Made by a program: the position numbers and the translations under genes
Shown: positions 9,222 through 16,616 of the stretch, one piece after another
How positions within the stretch are numbered: the stretch's first letter is position 1
How the letters are laid out: each line of letters opens with the position of its first letter
Assembly (NCBI RefSeq): GCF_023008585.1
Contig: NZ_CP095390.1
Location: 1,550,001-1,614,000, forward strand
Length of the DNA: 64,000 nt
From: Natribaculum breve
Lineage (GTDB): Archaea > Halobacteriota > Halobacteria > Halobacteriales > Natrialbaceae
Direction: 5' to 3'
The notes under the pieces: model-generated
Databases searched by the model: none
Told to the model about the DNA's origin: nothing
Seen by the model: the letters and a program-made list of their open reading frames with translations, nothing else

Positions 9222-10784
9222 ATGAGCAACGCTACCGATGGACCCGGCGACGAATTCACACAGGTGACCGGTTCGGAGGAGCCACGGATCGAGTTCTACG
9301 GCGGGCGGGGGATGAGTGCACTCCCGATCCTGATCTTCATCGTGTGGGCGATCTTCCAGACGGCGCTTTTGCGCATCGCCGACGAACCCGGCCTCGTCGC
9401 CGGCATGCTGATCGGATTGATCGTCGGAATGTTCTTCGTGAAAGGAAGCTGGACGACATACGCGAGTACGATCTTCGAGGGGATGACCCAGCCGGTCGCC
9501 GTGACGGCGATCGTCGCCTGGATCTGGGCCGGGATGTTCTCTACGACCCTCCAAGCGGGAGGCTTCGTCAGCGGCCTGGTGTGGCTCGCAGACGTGCTCG
9601 GCATCGGCGCGACCCTGTTTCCCGCCGCTACGTTCCTGCTTGCGGGACTGCTCGCGACCGGTATCGGTACCGGCTACGGGACGACGGTCGCGTTCGTCAT
9701 CCTGTTTTTCCCGGCCGGCGTGTTGCTCGGCGCGAATCCCGTCTTGCTGTTCGGCGCGATCCTCTCGGGTGCGATCTTCGGTGACAACCTCGCGCCCGTC
9801 AGCGACACGACGATCGTGAGCGCGGTCACGCAAGACTCGGACATCGGCGGCGTCGTCGCCTCGCGATTCAAGTACGCCGTCGTCGCCGCGGTACTCGCGC
9901 TGGTCGCCTACGTCGTCGCGAGCGCGTCGATGCCCGGCCTCGACGTCACCGGCGATCAGGCCGAGATCCTCGTCGAGGAGAGCAACCCCATCGGTCTCGT
10001 CCACCTCCTCTCGATGGCCGTCGTCATCGGAACCGCGGTGGCGGGACGGCACATCATCGAGGCGATCTCCTGGGGGATCGTCGTCGCGTTCGTGCTCAAC
10101 GTCGCCCTCGGCCTCGCGCCGATCTCGAGTATGATCGTCTTTCGCGCTCCCGAGGACGCACCGCTCGCCGACGCCCTCGGCGGCCTGCCAATCATCGAAA
10201 TCGTCACGGAGACGAGCGATTTCAGCGTCGGCGTCGGCGGGAGCATCTACTCCGGCGCGCAGGGCTTTTTCGCGCTGAGCATCCTCGTCCTGTTTATCAT
10301 CGCCGCCGCCCAGATCATGATCCGCGGCGGGGCGTTTCAGGCGGCACTCGACTGGTCGCTCGAGAACGTCGCGACGAACGTTCGCAACGCCGAGTTGACG
10401 ATGGTCGGGTCGTCGATCCTCATCAACGCCGCGATCACGATCAACACCGCCGCGGAGGTCGCCATCGCCCCCTACATCGCCAAAGTGGGCGAGCGGTTCA
10501 ACATCAACGGTTACCGACGCGCGAACATCCTCGACGCCAACACGTCCGCACTGGGTTACATCTTCCCCTGGTCCGGGGGCGTTCTCGTCGGCTTTTCCGC
10601 GATGAACGACCTCCCGGAGGAGTACGAGTGGTTCACCGAGGCGATGGTCGTCAACCCGGCAGACGTCTTCCCGTACGTCTTCCACGGCTGGCTGCTCGTG
10701 GCCGTGTTCCTCCTCGCGGCGCTGACCGGCTTCGGTCGCGAGTACGTCATCGACCGCCAGTCCGGGGAGGTGGCGCGCGTATGA
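9222..10784 (+). CDS. Na+/H+ antiporter, NhaC family
   Basis: Polytopic membrane protein of 520 residues with about 11-12 hydrophobic spans, belonging to the NhaC-type ion transporter superfamily that exchanges sodium for protons or organic acids. A short soluble N-terminus (1-25) precedes the first span (MSALPILIFIVWAIF). The GDNLAPVSDTTIVSA segment near residue 190 is the conserved polar motif of this family, and a matching polar region NAAITINTAAEVAIAPY occurs near residue 408. The TRAM gene starts inside its stop codon (ATGA), so the two are translationally coupled. A sodium-extrusion role suits a halophile, but the exact substrate is not proven. Confidence 0.88.
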   Translation: MSNATDGPGDEFTQVTGSEEPRIEFYGGRGMSALPILIFIVWAIFQTALLRIADEPGLVAGMLIGLIVGMFFVKGSWTTYASTIFEGMTQPVAVTAIVAWIWAGMFSTTLQAGGFVSGLVWLADVLGIGATLFPAATFLLAGLLATGIGTGYGTTVAFVILFFPAGVLLGANPVLLFGAILSGAIFGDNLAPVSDTTIVSAVTQDSDIGGVVASRFKYAVVAAVLALVAYVVASASMPGLDVTGDQAEILVEESNPIGLVHLLSMAVVIGTAVAGRHIIEAISWGIVVAFVLNVALGLAPISSMIVFRAPEDAPLADALGGLPIIEIVTETSDFSVGVGGSIYSGAQGFFALSILVLFIIAAAQIMIRGGAFQAALDWSLENVATNVRNAELTMVGSSILINAAITINTAAEVAIAPYIAKVGERFNINGYRRANILDANTSALGYIFPWSGGVLVGFSAMNDLPEEYEWFTEAMVVNPADVFPYVFHGWLLVAVFLLAALTGFGREYVIDRQSGEVARV

Positions 10785-11059
10785 GCCTCCTCGAGAAGTA
10801 CCTGAAGGGGTGGCGGTTCCGCAGCGACCGGCCCGACCTCCCGGTGAACGAAGAGGTCGCGGTGTTCGTCACCGAACGGAACAGCGACGGAACCGGCGTC
10901 GCACAGATCGGCGACACGACGCTGTACGTCGAAGGTGTCGAGTCAGAGCACCTCGAGAAGCGCCTCCTCGTACACGTGACCGAGTACGATCCACAGGAGG
11001 GCGTCGGTCGCGGCGAGTTCCGCGAGGTCGTCGGCGAGAGTTCCTACACGACCCGATGA
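10781..11059 (+). CDS. TRAM domain protein
   Basis: A 92-residue protein with a single TRAM beta-barrel (about 22-85: NEEVAVFVTERNSDGTGVAQ and LLVHVTEYDP with intervening strands), a fold that binds RNA. Free-standing TRAM proteins are abundant in archaea and have been linked to RNA chaperoning. The N-terminus (LEKYLKGWRFRS) is basic, while the rest is acidic. The ATG at 10781 overlaps the antiporter stop by 4 nt, so the gene is co-translated with a transporter, an odd partner. Its TGA is the first codon-sized unit of palindrome B3. Confidence 0.85.
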   Translation: MSLLEKYLKGWRFRSDRPDLPVNEEVAVFVTERNSDGTGVAQIGDTTLYVEGVESEHLEKRLLVHVTEYDPQEGVGRGEFREVVGESSYTTR

Positions 11060-11133
11060 CGGCTGCCGTCCCTGTTTTCCGAAACCCGCCGGACGCTCGC
11101 GGTTTTCGGGAACCGGCGTACAGCAGACGGTAC
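11057..11133 (+). repeat. family B palindrome, copy B3, between two convergent stops
   Basis: It begins with the TRAM gene stop (TGACGGCTGCCGTCCCTG) and ends with TACAGCAGACGGTACG, 8 bp before the stop of the convergent uS10-like gene. The core arms GTTTTCCGAAACC and GGTTTTCGGGAAC pair almost perfectly around a GC-rich loop. The element fills nearly the whole 82 bp between two convergent genes, as expected of a bidirectional terminator. Confidence 0.8.
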
Positions 11134-11141
11134 GAAACGGG

Positions 11142-11477
11142 TCAGTTTCGCCGTCCCATCCCGTGGATCTGTTCGATCTCGACCTCGACGTGAATCGAGT
11201 CGGGAAACTCCCGCGCGGCGACGTTACGGGCGAACTCGTCGTGGCCGTGGATCTCGAGTTCTCGCGTGAAGGCGGTGTAGTTCCACGAGGGGAACATCCG
11301 TTCGTCGTCGGCGTGGAGCCGTCGGTGCTGGGGTGCGCTGAGTTTCTGGGGCGGATTGGAGTGGGGGCCTTTCAGTTCCGCGCCCTTGCGCTCGGCGGTC
11401 GATTTGATGTCCTCGACGATCCCCTCGAGTGCGGCTCTGTCGCCGCTTTGAAGCGTGAGACGGGTGACGAAGGTCAT
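11142..11477 (-). CDS. uS10/mL48-like ribosomal protein paralogue
   Basis: A 111-residue protein with the ribosomal S10 fold signature: MTFVTRLTLQSGDRAALEG (strand then helix), ELKGPHSNPPQ in the position of the S10 loop, and FTRELEIHGHDEFARN, the part of S10 that resembles the canonical YTR..I....D motif. True haloarchaeal S10 lies in the EF-Tu operon, so this is a second, diverged copy. The ATG at 11477 is preferred to one five codons upstream because the conserved sequence begins MTFVT. It may still bind the ribosome or a NusB-like partner, which is inference. It is convergent with the TRAM gene. Confidence 0.8.
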   Translation of the reverse strand: MTFVTRLTLQSGDRAALEGIVEDIKSTAERKGAELKGPHSNPPQKLSAPQHRRLHADDERMFPSWNYTAFTRELEIHGHDEFARNVAAREFPDSIHVEVEIEQIHGMGRRN

Positions 11478-11587
11478 GGTTCGCTTGTACACTCGTCCAC
11501 GGTCGTGCCGTAAAAACTTGCTGAGACGCGCCGACGACGAATCGGCGGTCCGATATTCACTTAACTACTCATACGTTATCTTGGGTA

Positions 11588-12025
11588 ATGGCAGTCGAAG
11601 CTACGAGCGCAGGCGCGATCCTCTTCCGCGACACGCGGGGCCGGCGCGAGTATCTTCTACTCAAGAGCCGCCCGGGCGACTGGGAGTTTCCGAAGGGCGG
11701 TGTCGAAGGAGACGAAGAGCTACAACAGACGGCGATCCGCGAAGTAAAGGAAGAGGCAGGTATCGAGCAGTTTCGACTCATCGACGGCTTTCGCAAGGAC
11801 TACGACTACGTCTTCGAGGCGAACGGCAAGACCATCCACAAGACCGTTCACCTCTTTATCGCGAAATCCTACGAGGCGAGTGCGGAACTTTCGAACGAAC
11901 ATCGCGACCTGCAGTGGCGCGATTACGAACAGGCGATAAACACCGTCACCCAGGACGGCCCCCGCGAGATCCTAGAGGACGCCCACGAGTTCCTCGACGA
12001 TCTCGAGGAGGACGACGACCTCTAG
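11588..12025 (+). CDS. Nudix hydrolase (diadenosine tetraphosphatase-like)
   Basis: A 145-residue hydrolase of nucleoside diphosphate-X compounds. The complete Nudix box (GGVEGDEELQQTAIREVKEEAGI, about 38-60) has all the Glu ligands for the catalytic metal. The preceding LLKSRPGDWEFPKG and the following FRKDYDYVF resemble the archaeal Ap4A hydrolase group, which breaks down stress-produced dinucleoside polyphosphates. The tail is very acidic (DDLEEDDDL). It stands alone, with an AT-rich promoter (11554-11567) about 27 nt before the ATG. Confidence 0.88.
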   Translation: MAVEATSAGAILFRDTRGRREYLLLKSRPGDWEFPKGGVEGDEELQQTAIREVKEEAGIEQFRLIDGFRKDYDYVFEANGKTIHKTVHLFIAKSYEASAELSNEHRDLQWRDYEQAINTVTQDGPREILEDAHEFLDDLEEDDDL

Positions 12026-12109
12026 ACTCTCTCGAGCGGTCGGGAGTCGAAGTCGAAGTCGAAGCAATCGCGACGAGAGCTGTCGCACTCTCTGATCGGT
12101 TGTAGGAGA

Positions 12110-12120
12110 CTTTATAATAC
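12110..12120 (+). promoter_or_regulatory. TATA box of the DUF4013 gene
   Basis: CTTTATAATAC is centred about 28 nt upstream of the ATG at 12143, so transcription is predicted to start at or next to the start codon (leaderless). Confidence 0.6.
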
Positions 12121-12142
12121 CGTGACGTGTCGTCACCGTCAT

Positions 12143-12832
12143 ATGCTAGAGGATGGATTGTCGTACCCAGCTCGCGGAGATTGGATCGGTCGGATACTCA
12201 TCGGCGGCGTACTCGGGTTCTTCTCGTTTCTCGTCGTTCCCGTCTTCTTCCTGCTGGGGTACTTCGTCCGCGTCCTCGAGACGTCGATCGAGGGCGTCGA
12301 CGAACCGCCAGCGTTCGACGAGTGGGGCGAGTTGTTCGTCACGGGACTCGTCGCGTTCGTGATCACGTTCGCGTACTCGATCGTCCCGGTCGTCGTCTAC
12401 TCGGTCGTCGTCTTCGGCCTGATCGGTGCCGGGGGCGCGATCGGCGGCGACGGCGGCGGGTTGCTGGCCGGCCTGGGACTCCTGTCGATGCTGGCGTTTC
12501 TTCCACTGCTGTTGCTTATCTACTACGTCGTTCCGGCAGCGCTCGCGAACTACGCCCGTCGCGGGACGCTCGGTGCCGGATTCGACGTCGACGCGATCAA
12601 GCCCGTCGTCCTGAGCGTCGACTACCTGATCGCCGTGCTCCTCCCGCTGGTCGTCGCGTTCGTCGTCTGGATCGTCGTCGGCATCCTCTTTGCCACGATC
12701 GTCGGTGCCCTGCTCGTGCCGTTCGTCCAGTTCTACGCGCAGGTCGCGATCTTCCGGATGTTCGGGCTCGCGTTCGCCGAGGTGCAGGGAAGCGAGTCGA
12801 CCGGGACCGGTCCCGCCGCGCCGTCGGTCTGA
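12143..12832 (+). CDS. DUF4013 integral membrane protein
   Basis: A 229-residue membrane protein with the DUF4013 layout common in haloarchaea: a short soluble start (MLEDGLSYPARGDWIGR), a first span, the conserved linker ESIEGVDEPPAFDEWG-like region (here TSIEGVDEPPAFDEWGELF), then several long hydrophobic spans separated by a glycine-rich loop (GAGGAIGGDGGG) and a closing acidic tail. The function of the family is unknown; the helical repeats suggest a channel or membrane-organising protein. It stands alone between a Nudix gene and DUF5787. Its TGA opens palindrome B4. Confidence 0.8.
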   Translation: MLEDGLSYPARGDWIGRILIGGVLGFFSFLVVPVFFLLGYFVRVLETSIEGVDEPPAFDEWGELFVTGLVAFVITFAYSIVPVVVYSVVVFGLIGAGGAIGGDGGGLLAGLGLLSMLAFLPLLLLIYYVVPAALANYARRGTLGAGFDVDAIKPVVLSVDYLIAVLLPLVVAFVVWIVVGILFATIVGALLVPFVQFYAQVAIFRMFGLAFAEVQGSESTGTGPAAPSV

Positions 12833-12910
12833 TACGGTCTGCTGTCCCGATTTTCCGTAGCGACCGCCCGACGGGACGCGGTCGGTGCGGGAAGAACGGA
12901 CAGTAGTCCG
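12830..12910 (+). repeat. family B palindrome, copy B4, overlapping the DUF4013 stop
   Basis: It starts with the gene's TGA (TGATACGGTCTGCTGTCCCG), continues ATTTTCCGTAGCGACCGC, turns at CCGACGGGAC and returns GCGGTCGGTGCGGGAAG, then CGGACAGTAGTCCG. Stem pairs are CTGCTGTCC/GGACAGTAG and AGCGACCGC/GCGGTCGGT. It is the best-preserved B copy and lies 48 bp before the next gene's start. Confidence 0.85.
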
Positions 12911-12958
12911 TCCGAAAAGAGCCAACGTTTTTTCGCTGGAGGTCCTCGAGCCGTCCCA

Positions 12959-13993
12959 GTGACGTTCGACGCCGAGTTCGTCTTCGAACTCCGAACCTGC
13001 GGGTGGGCAGAGCGGACGTGGCCACCGGAGGCGACGACCGACGAGACGATCCTCGTCGCCCGCCAGCTCGGCACGAAACGGCGACGCTGGGACACGATCG
13101 TCCTCGAGTGCGATCCCGACGGCCTCCGGAAACGGGCGCGATTCGGCCGCAAGCGTCTCGACGGCGACCTCCTCGACGTGATTCGCCACGCTCCCGAGCA
13201 GTGGGGCTACTACCGCGACGTCCTCCCGGATCCCGGCTACCCGTGGCGATACGTCCGCGAGTCGATCCACGAGGCAGACGAGCGGGGCATCCTCGAGACG
13301 CGCCGGAACGGCAACCGCATCGAGATCCGCCGGAAGTGGGCCTACCCCGACTGGCTTCGTCGAATCGTCGCCATTGAGAACAAACCCGACCTCGACGCCA
13401 GCGCCGCCCGCGTCCTCGGCGACCAGCTCGAGTACGACGTCGCGATGGGGCTGGCAGACGAGGTCTGGGTCGCGACGCGCGCGACCGGCGAACACGTCGA
13501 ACCGGCGCTGTTCGAAGACCTCCCGGTCGAGGCCGGCATCGTAGCGCTCGACCCGGAGACGCTCGAGGCCGACGTGGCGTGGTATCCCCGGGCGCTCGCG
13601 GTCGAGAAACCGGGAACGCGAATCCTCGAGCGGCCGACCGGCGGCGACCGCGACGGCTCGGCGGCCCGCTTCGAGTACGTCGATCCCGGCGAGAAGGAGA
13701 GGACGCGACTCGAGATCGCAGAACGGGCCTACGAACGCGGCTTTCGGTCGTTCGTCGACACGATGCGCCCGGACTGTCGATGGTTCGAACTCCGCAGTCG
13801 GGACCAGTTCCTCCCGTTCTGTGCGGCCACGGGGCGGTGTCAGACGGCCGCGGAGTGTTCGGGGTCGTGTCCGTCGTTCGAACCCGAGCCGCCGGCCTGG
13901 CGACAGCGTGGCTGGCCGATCGAGGGCGGGCCGGGAAAACGGTGTCGGACGCTGCTCGCGGAGCGGCGACGGCGACGACGGCCCGAGTTGTAG
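12959..13993 (+). CDS. DUF5787-type protein; possible Fe-S PD-(D/E)XK nuclease
   Basis: A 344-residue protein from a GTG start, found as an uncharacterised family in haloarchaea. Residues 130-142 read P-D-W-L-R-R-I-V-A-I-E-N-K, a literal PD...(D/E)xK nuclease core, followed by Q156-x2-Y159 and a following strand (ADEVWVATRA), as in the RecB/Cas4 nuclease group. One Cys near the N-terminus (C14) and a C-terminal cluster (C273, C288, C294, C300, C304, C329) mirror the split cysteine arrangement that holds an iron-sulfur cluster in Cas4 and AddB. A DNA-processing role is therefore inferred; no neighbour confirms it. The C-terminus is strongly basic (RRRRRR). Confidence 0.75.
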   Translation: MTFDAEFVFELRTCGWAERTWPPEATTDETILVARQLGTKRRRWDTIVLECDPDGLRKRARFGRKRLDGDLLDVIRHAPEQWGYYRDVLPDPGYPWRYVRESIHEADERGILETRRNGNRIEIRRKWAYPDWLRRIVAIENKPDLDASAARVLGDQLEYDVAMGLADEVWVATRATGEHVEPALFEDLPVEAGIVALDPETLEADVAWYPRALAVEKPGTRILERPTGGDRDGSAARFEYVDPGEKERTRLEIAERAYERGFRSFVDTMRPDCRWFELRSRDQFLPFCAATGRCQTAAECSGSCPSFEPEPPAWRQRGWPIEGGPGKRCRTLLAERRRRRRPEL

Positions 13994-14007
13994 CCCGAAT
14001 TAGCGAG

Positions 14008-14508
14008 TCACTCGGAGACGGCGACCTCGAGGTCGTCGCGGGAGACGGCGAGGCGGAACGTCGGGACGGTTCGGTACTCCACCTCGACGACGCCCTTTCG
14101 GCGGAGACTCTGGAGTCCCGAACGGACCTCGTCGGTCGACGGGTCGACGTCGAACGCGTCGCGTAACTTGTGGAGGACGGAGACGACGCTCTCGCTCTCC
14201 TCGTCGGGGGCGGCGAGCACGTCGACGATCTGGGCGTGAAGTTTCGGGACGCGAACGCGAGACGGCGGCCCCTCGTCGTCGACGGTCTCGACGCCGGGTT
14301 CGACGTCGACGAGGTCTGCGGCCTCCGCCGTCGCGCGGATCAGGCTGTTGTCGTCGCGAAAGTAGTACTCTCCGAGTTCGTTCTCGAGGTACTGGTGGAC
14401 CTCGCTGCCGCTCTCCATGTCCCAGCGTTCCTGGAGTTCGGCGTTTTTCGTCGGTTGCAGTTCCACGACGTCCGCCAGTCGCTCTTTGGCCTCGTCGGAG
14501 AGCGTCAT
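14008..14508 (-). CDS. DUF5797-type protein, probable winged-helix
   Basis: A 166-residue haloarchaeal protein that I assign to DUF5797 from memory. The ATG at 14508 starts at the conserved MTLSDEAKERLADVVELQP; a start 14 codons upstream (14550) is possible. The N-terminal part (TKNAELQERWDMESGSEVHQYLE) looks like a helix-turn-helix, and the C-terminal part (SVLHKLRDAFDVDPSTDEVR through RRKGVVEVEYRTVPTFRL) like a second one with a wing. This suggests a two-domain transcription factor. It is convergent with DUF5787 (14 bp apart) and 63 bp beyond the MFS transporter gene in the same direction. Confidence 0.72.
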   Translation of the reverse strand: MTLSDEAKERLADVVELQPTKNAELQERWDMESGSEVHQYLENELGEYYFRDDNSLIRATAEAADLVDVEPGVETVDDEGPPSRVRVPKLHAQIVDVLAAPDEESESVVSVLHKLRDAFDVDPSTDEVRSGLQSLRRKGVVEVEYRTVPTFRLAVSRDDLEVAVSE

Positions 14509-14571
14509 CGTCGAACCGTACGTGAATCCGCTATTTTTGCGTTGCGCCACGGCACGCTCGCGGCCGCCTAA

Positions 14572-15888
14572 TCAATCGTCGCCCGGGGACGGCGCGCTCG
14601 GAGCCACGTCGAGGGTCTCTTCGACCTGCGTGTAGACGAGTACGGAGCCGAAGACGGCGAGGACGGCACCGAACGCGAACGGGACCGCGAAGCCGTAGCC
14701 GACGAGTGCCCCCGAGGTGAGCGGCCCGAACGCGATGCCGAACCCGAAGGACATCGTGAGAACCGAGAGTTTCGTTCCCGACTCGCCCTCGCCCGCGAGG
14801 TCGCCCGCCAGCGCGAGCGACGGCGCGAACACCATCGCTCCCGCCACGCCCTGTGCCAGACGCGCGGCGAACATCGCCGCGGAGGTCGTGGCGAACCCCT
14901 GTGCGAGCGTCGTCGGAATCAGGAGGACCATGCCGGCGACGATGAACGGTCGCCGTCCGTACCGGTCGCTCGCCCGCCCGATCGGCGTCTGCAAGAGCAC
15001 CTGGGCGATGACGAACGCCGCGAACTGCAACCCGAACCACGTCGCCCCCTGCTCGAGTCTGGCGTTGATCTGGGGCTGGATCGTCGCGAACAGCGCGATC
15101 GCGGTCGCCATAAACAGCGTGGCGACGCCGAGGGTGAACACCGGATCGAGCAGGTTCGATCCCGTCCGGTCGCGGACGGCGATCGCGAGGTCGTCACCCG
15201 CGCTGGCCTGCGTCGTCTCCGGGTCGGTGATCAGGACCGTGACCATGGCGTAGCTGATCACGGCCGTCGTCGCTGCGACGTAGAACGCGGCGTCGAAGCC
15301 ACTTACCGTCACGCCGTCGACGACCGGGAGCGCGTAAGGCCCGGCGTTGACCACCGCGCCGGCGGCGACCGGACCGGCACCGAACCCGACCAGTCGAAAC
15401 GTGTTGTAGACGCCCATGTTCCCGCCGCGCTCGCTCGTGGTCGCGAGTTCGTTCACGAGCGCGATCGACGTCGGGACGATGAACGCGACGCTGACCCCCT
15501 GTAGCCCGCGGATGACGACGAGCTCGAGGTACGCCTCGGCGAAGACGTAGGCAACGTTCGTCACGGCGAGTCCGCCGAGACCGACGAGGATGAACGCCTT
15601 TCGCTTGCCCGTCCTGTCGGAAAAACGCCCCGTAAACGGCTGGAAGATGCTGTTCAGGAACCCGTACAGCGAGAGGACGACGCCGATGATCATCGACTCC
15701 GAGAGTCCGAAGGAGACGCCACCGACCACGCCACTCGCCACGTACAGCGGGATAACGACGATCAGAAACGAGTTGCCGACGCCGTCGGCCATCCGCGCGA
15801 ACGCGAGCGCGAGCACCCGCCGATCGACGGCGAAGGGCGCGAGTACCCGGCGAACGATCTCACGGTCCACTATGCCCGTATGCGTCAC
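14572..15888 (-). CDS. MFS transporter
   Basis: A 438-residue major facilitator superfamily carrier with 12 hydrophobic spans in two halves. Loop 2-3 carries the MFS signature GRFSDRTGKRKAFI (near residue 75) and its repeat IGRASDRYGRRPFIVAG in the second half (near residue 300), typical of drug:H+ or sugar efflux carriers. The central loop (ITDPETTQASAGDD) is cytoplasmic and acidic. The substrate cannot be told from sequence. A GTG at 15888 is chosen as start; a GTG at 15870 and a TTG at 15897 are alternatives. It is transcribed toward the DUF5797 gene, so the two may share a transcript. Confidence 0.87.
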   Translation of the reverse strand: MTHTGIVDREIVRRVLAPFAVDRRVLALAFARMADGVGNSFLIVVIPLYVASGVVGGVSFGLSESMIIGVVLSLYGFLNSIFQPFTGRFSDRTGKRKAFILVGLGGLAVTNVAYVFAEAYLELVVIRGLQGVSVAFIVPTSIALVNELATTSERGGNMGVYNTFRLVGFGAGPVAAGAVVNAGPYALPVVDGVTVSGFDAAFYVAATTAVISYAMVTVLITDPETTQASAGDDLAIAVRDRTGSNLLDPVFTLGVATLFMATAIALFATIQPQINARLEQGATWFGLQFAAFVIAQVLLQTPIGRASDRYGRRPFIVAGMVLLIPTTLAQGFATTSAAMFAARLAQGVAGAMVFAPSLALAGDLAGEGESGTKLSVLTMSFGFGIAFGPLTSGALVGYGFAVPFAFGAVLAVFGSVLVYTQVEETLDVAPSAPSPGDD

Positions 15889-15985
15889 AGAGCACAATCA
15901 TCGTTTCGAGCCGAAATGTACTCATCGGAGACTGTCACGGCGGGCGGCGGCGAACTACAAGCAGCTTGCCCGCGAACCACGGCGT

Positions 15986-16243
15986 ATGAGTCGAGACGTC
16001 AAACTCAGTCGCGTCGACAGCGTCTTCGAGGAACTCGAGTACCCGATCTCCCGCGAGGCGGCTGCAGACGAACTCGGCGACGTCACGCTGTTGCTCGCCG
16101 ACGGCGAGGTCAACCTCGGCGGGACCATCGCCGGGAGCGGAAGCGAGTCGTTCGAGTCGAGAGACGACCTCGGAGACGAACTCCACAACGTCCTGCCGCG
16201 ACGGGCCGTCGGCGAGCCGTACCAGTCCGAAGGCGACGGCTAG
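15986..16243 (+). CDS. small DUF5789-like haloarchaeal protein
   Basis: An 85-residue soluble protein: MSRDVKLSRVDSVFEELEYPISREAAADEL, then VTLLLADGEVNLGGTI, then a variable linker and FESRDDLGDELHNVLPRRAVGEPYQ. This order is that of the haloarchaeal DUF5789 family, recognised from memory. The EYPISREAA segment is reminiscent of the start of a winged helix. No catalytic residues are evident and the role is unknown. It is divergent from the MFS gene and 64 bp upstream of transcription factor S, which has its own promoter. Confidence 0.75.
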   Translation: MSRDVKLSRVDSVFEELEYPISREAAADELGDVTLLLADGEVNLGGTIAGSGSESFESRDDLGDELHNVLPRRAVGEPYQSEGDG

Positions 16244-16273
16244 TCGACCTCGTCGGACCCGGTAAACGCGTCC

Positions 16274-16283
16274 CTTAAGTTTC
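16274..16283 (+). promoter_or_regulatory. TATA-like box of the transcription factor S gene
   Basis: CTTAAGTTTC is centred about 28-30 nt before the ATG at 16308, the spacing expected for a leaderless haloarchaeal transcript. Confidence 0.45.
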
Positions 16284-16307
16284 CTCGACTGCGTAGCCTG
16301 GACAACG

Positions 16308-16616
16308 ATGGAGTTTTGCGACGAATGCGGTTCGATGATGAAAGCCGAAGACGGCACGTGGGTCTGTGGCAGCTGTGGATTCACGAAGCCGAAAGGAGAC
16401 GCCGACCAGTACACGGTCACCGAAGATCAGGAAGTGAGTGAGGTGATCGAGTCCTCCGAGGAGACGTCGCTGCCCGAGACCGACGCACACTGTCCCGAGT
16501 GTGGCAACGACCGGGCGTACTGGTACATGCAGCAGATCCGCTCTGCGGACGAATCCGAGACGCGCTTTTTCATCTGCACCGAGTGCGAGCACAAGTGGCG
16601 CGAAGACGACAACTGA
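16308..16616 (+). CDS. tfs: transcription elongation factor S (TFS)
   Basis: Archaeal counterpart of TFIIS and of RNA polymerase subunits such as Rpb9: it inserts a zinc ribbon into the polymerase pore and stimulates cleavage of backtracked RNA. The 102-residue protein has an N-terminal zinc ribbon (C4, C7, C20, C23) and a C-terminal ribbon (C62, C65, C90, C93). The catalytic loop reads QIRSADES, with the essential Asp81-Glu82 present. The usual QTRSADEP is changed to QIRSADES, a mild deviation. It is monocistronic, followed by a 529-bp gap. Confidence 0.93.
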   Translation: MEFCDECGSMMKAEDGTWVCGSCGFTKPKGDADQYTVTEDQEVSEVIESSEETSLPETDAHCPECGNDRAYWYMQQIRSADESETRFFICTECEHKWREDDN

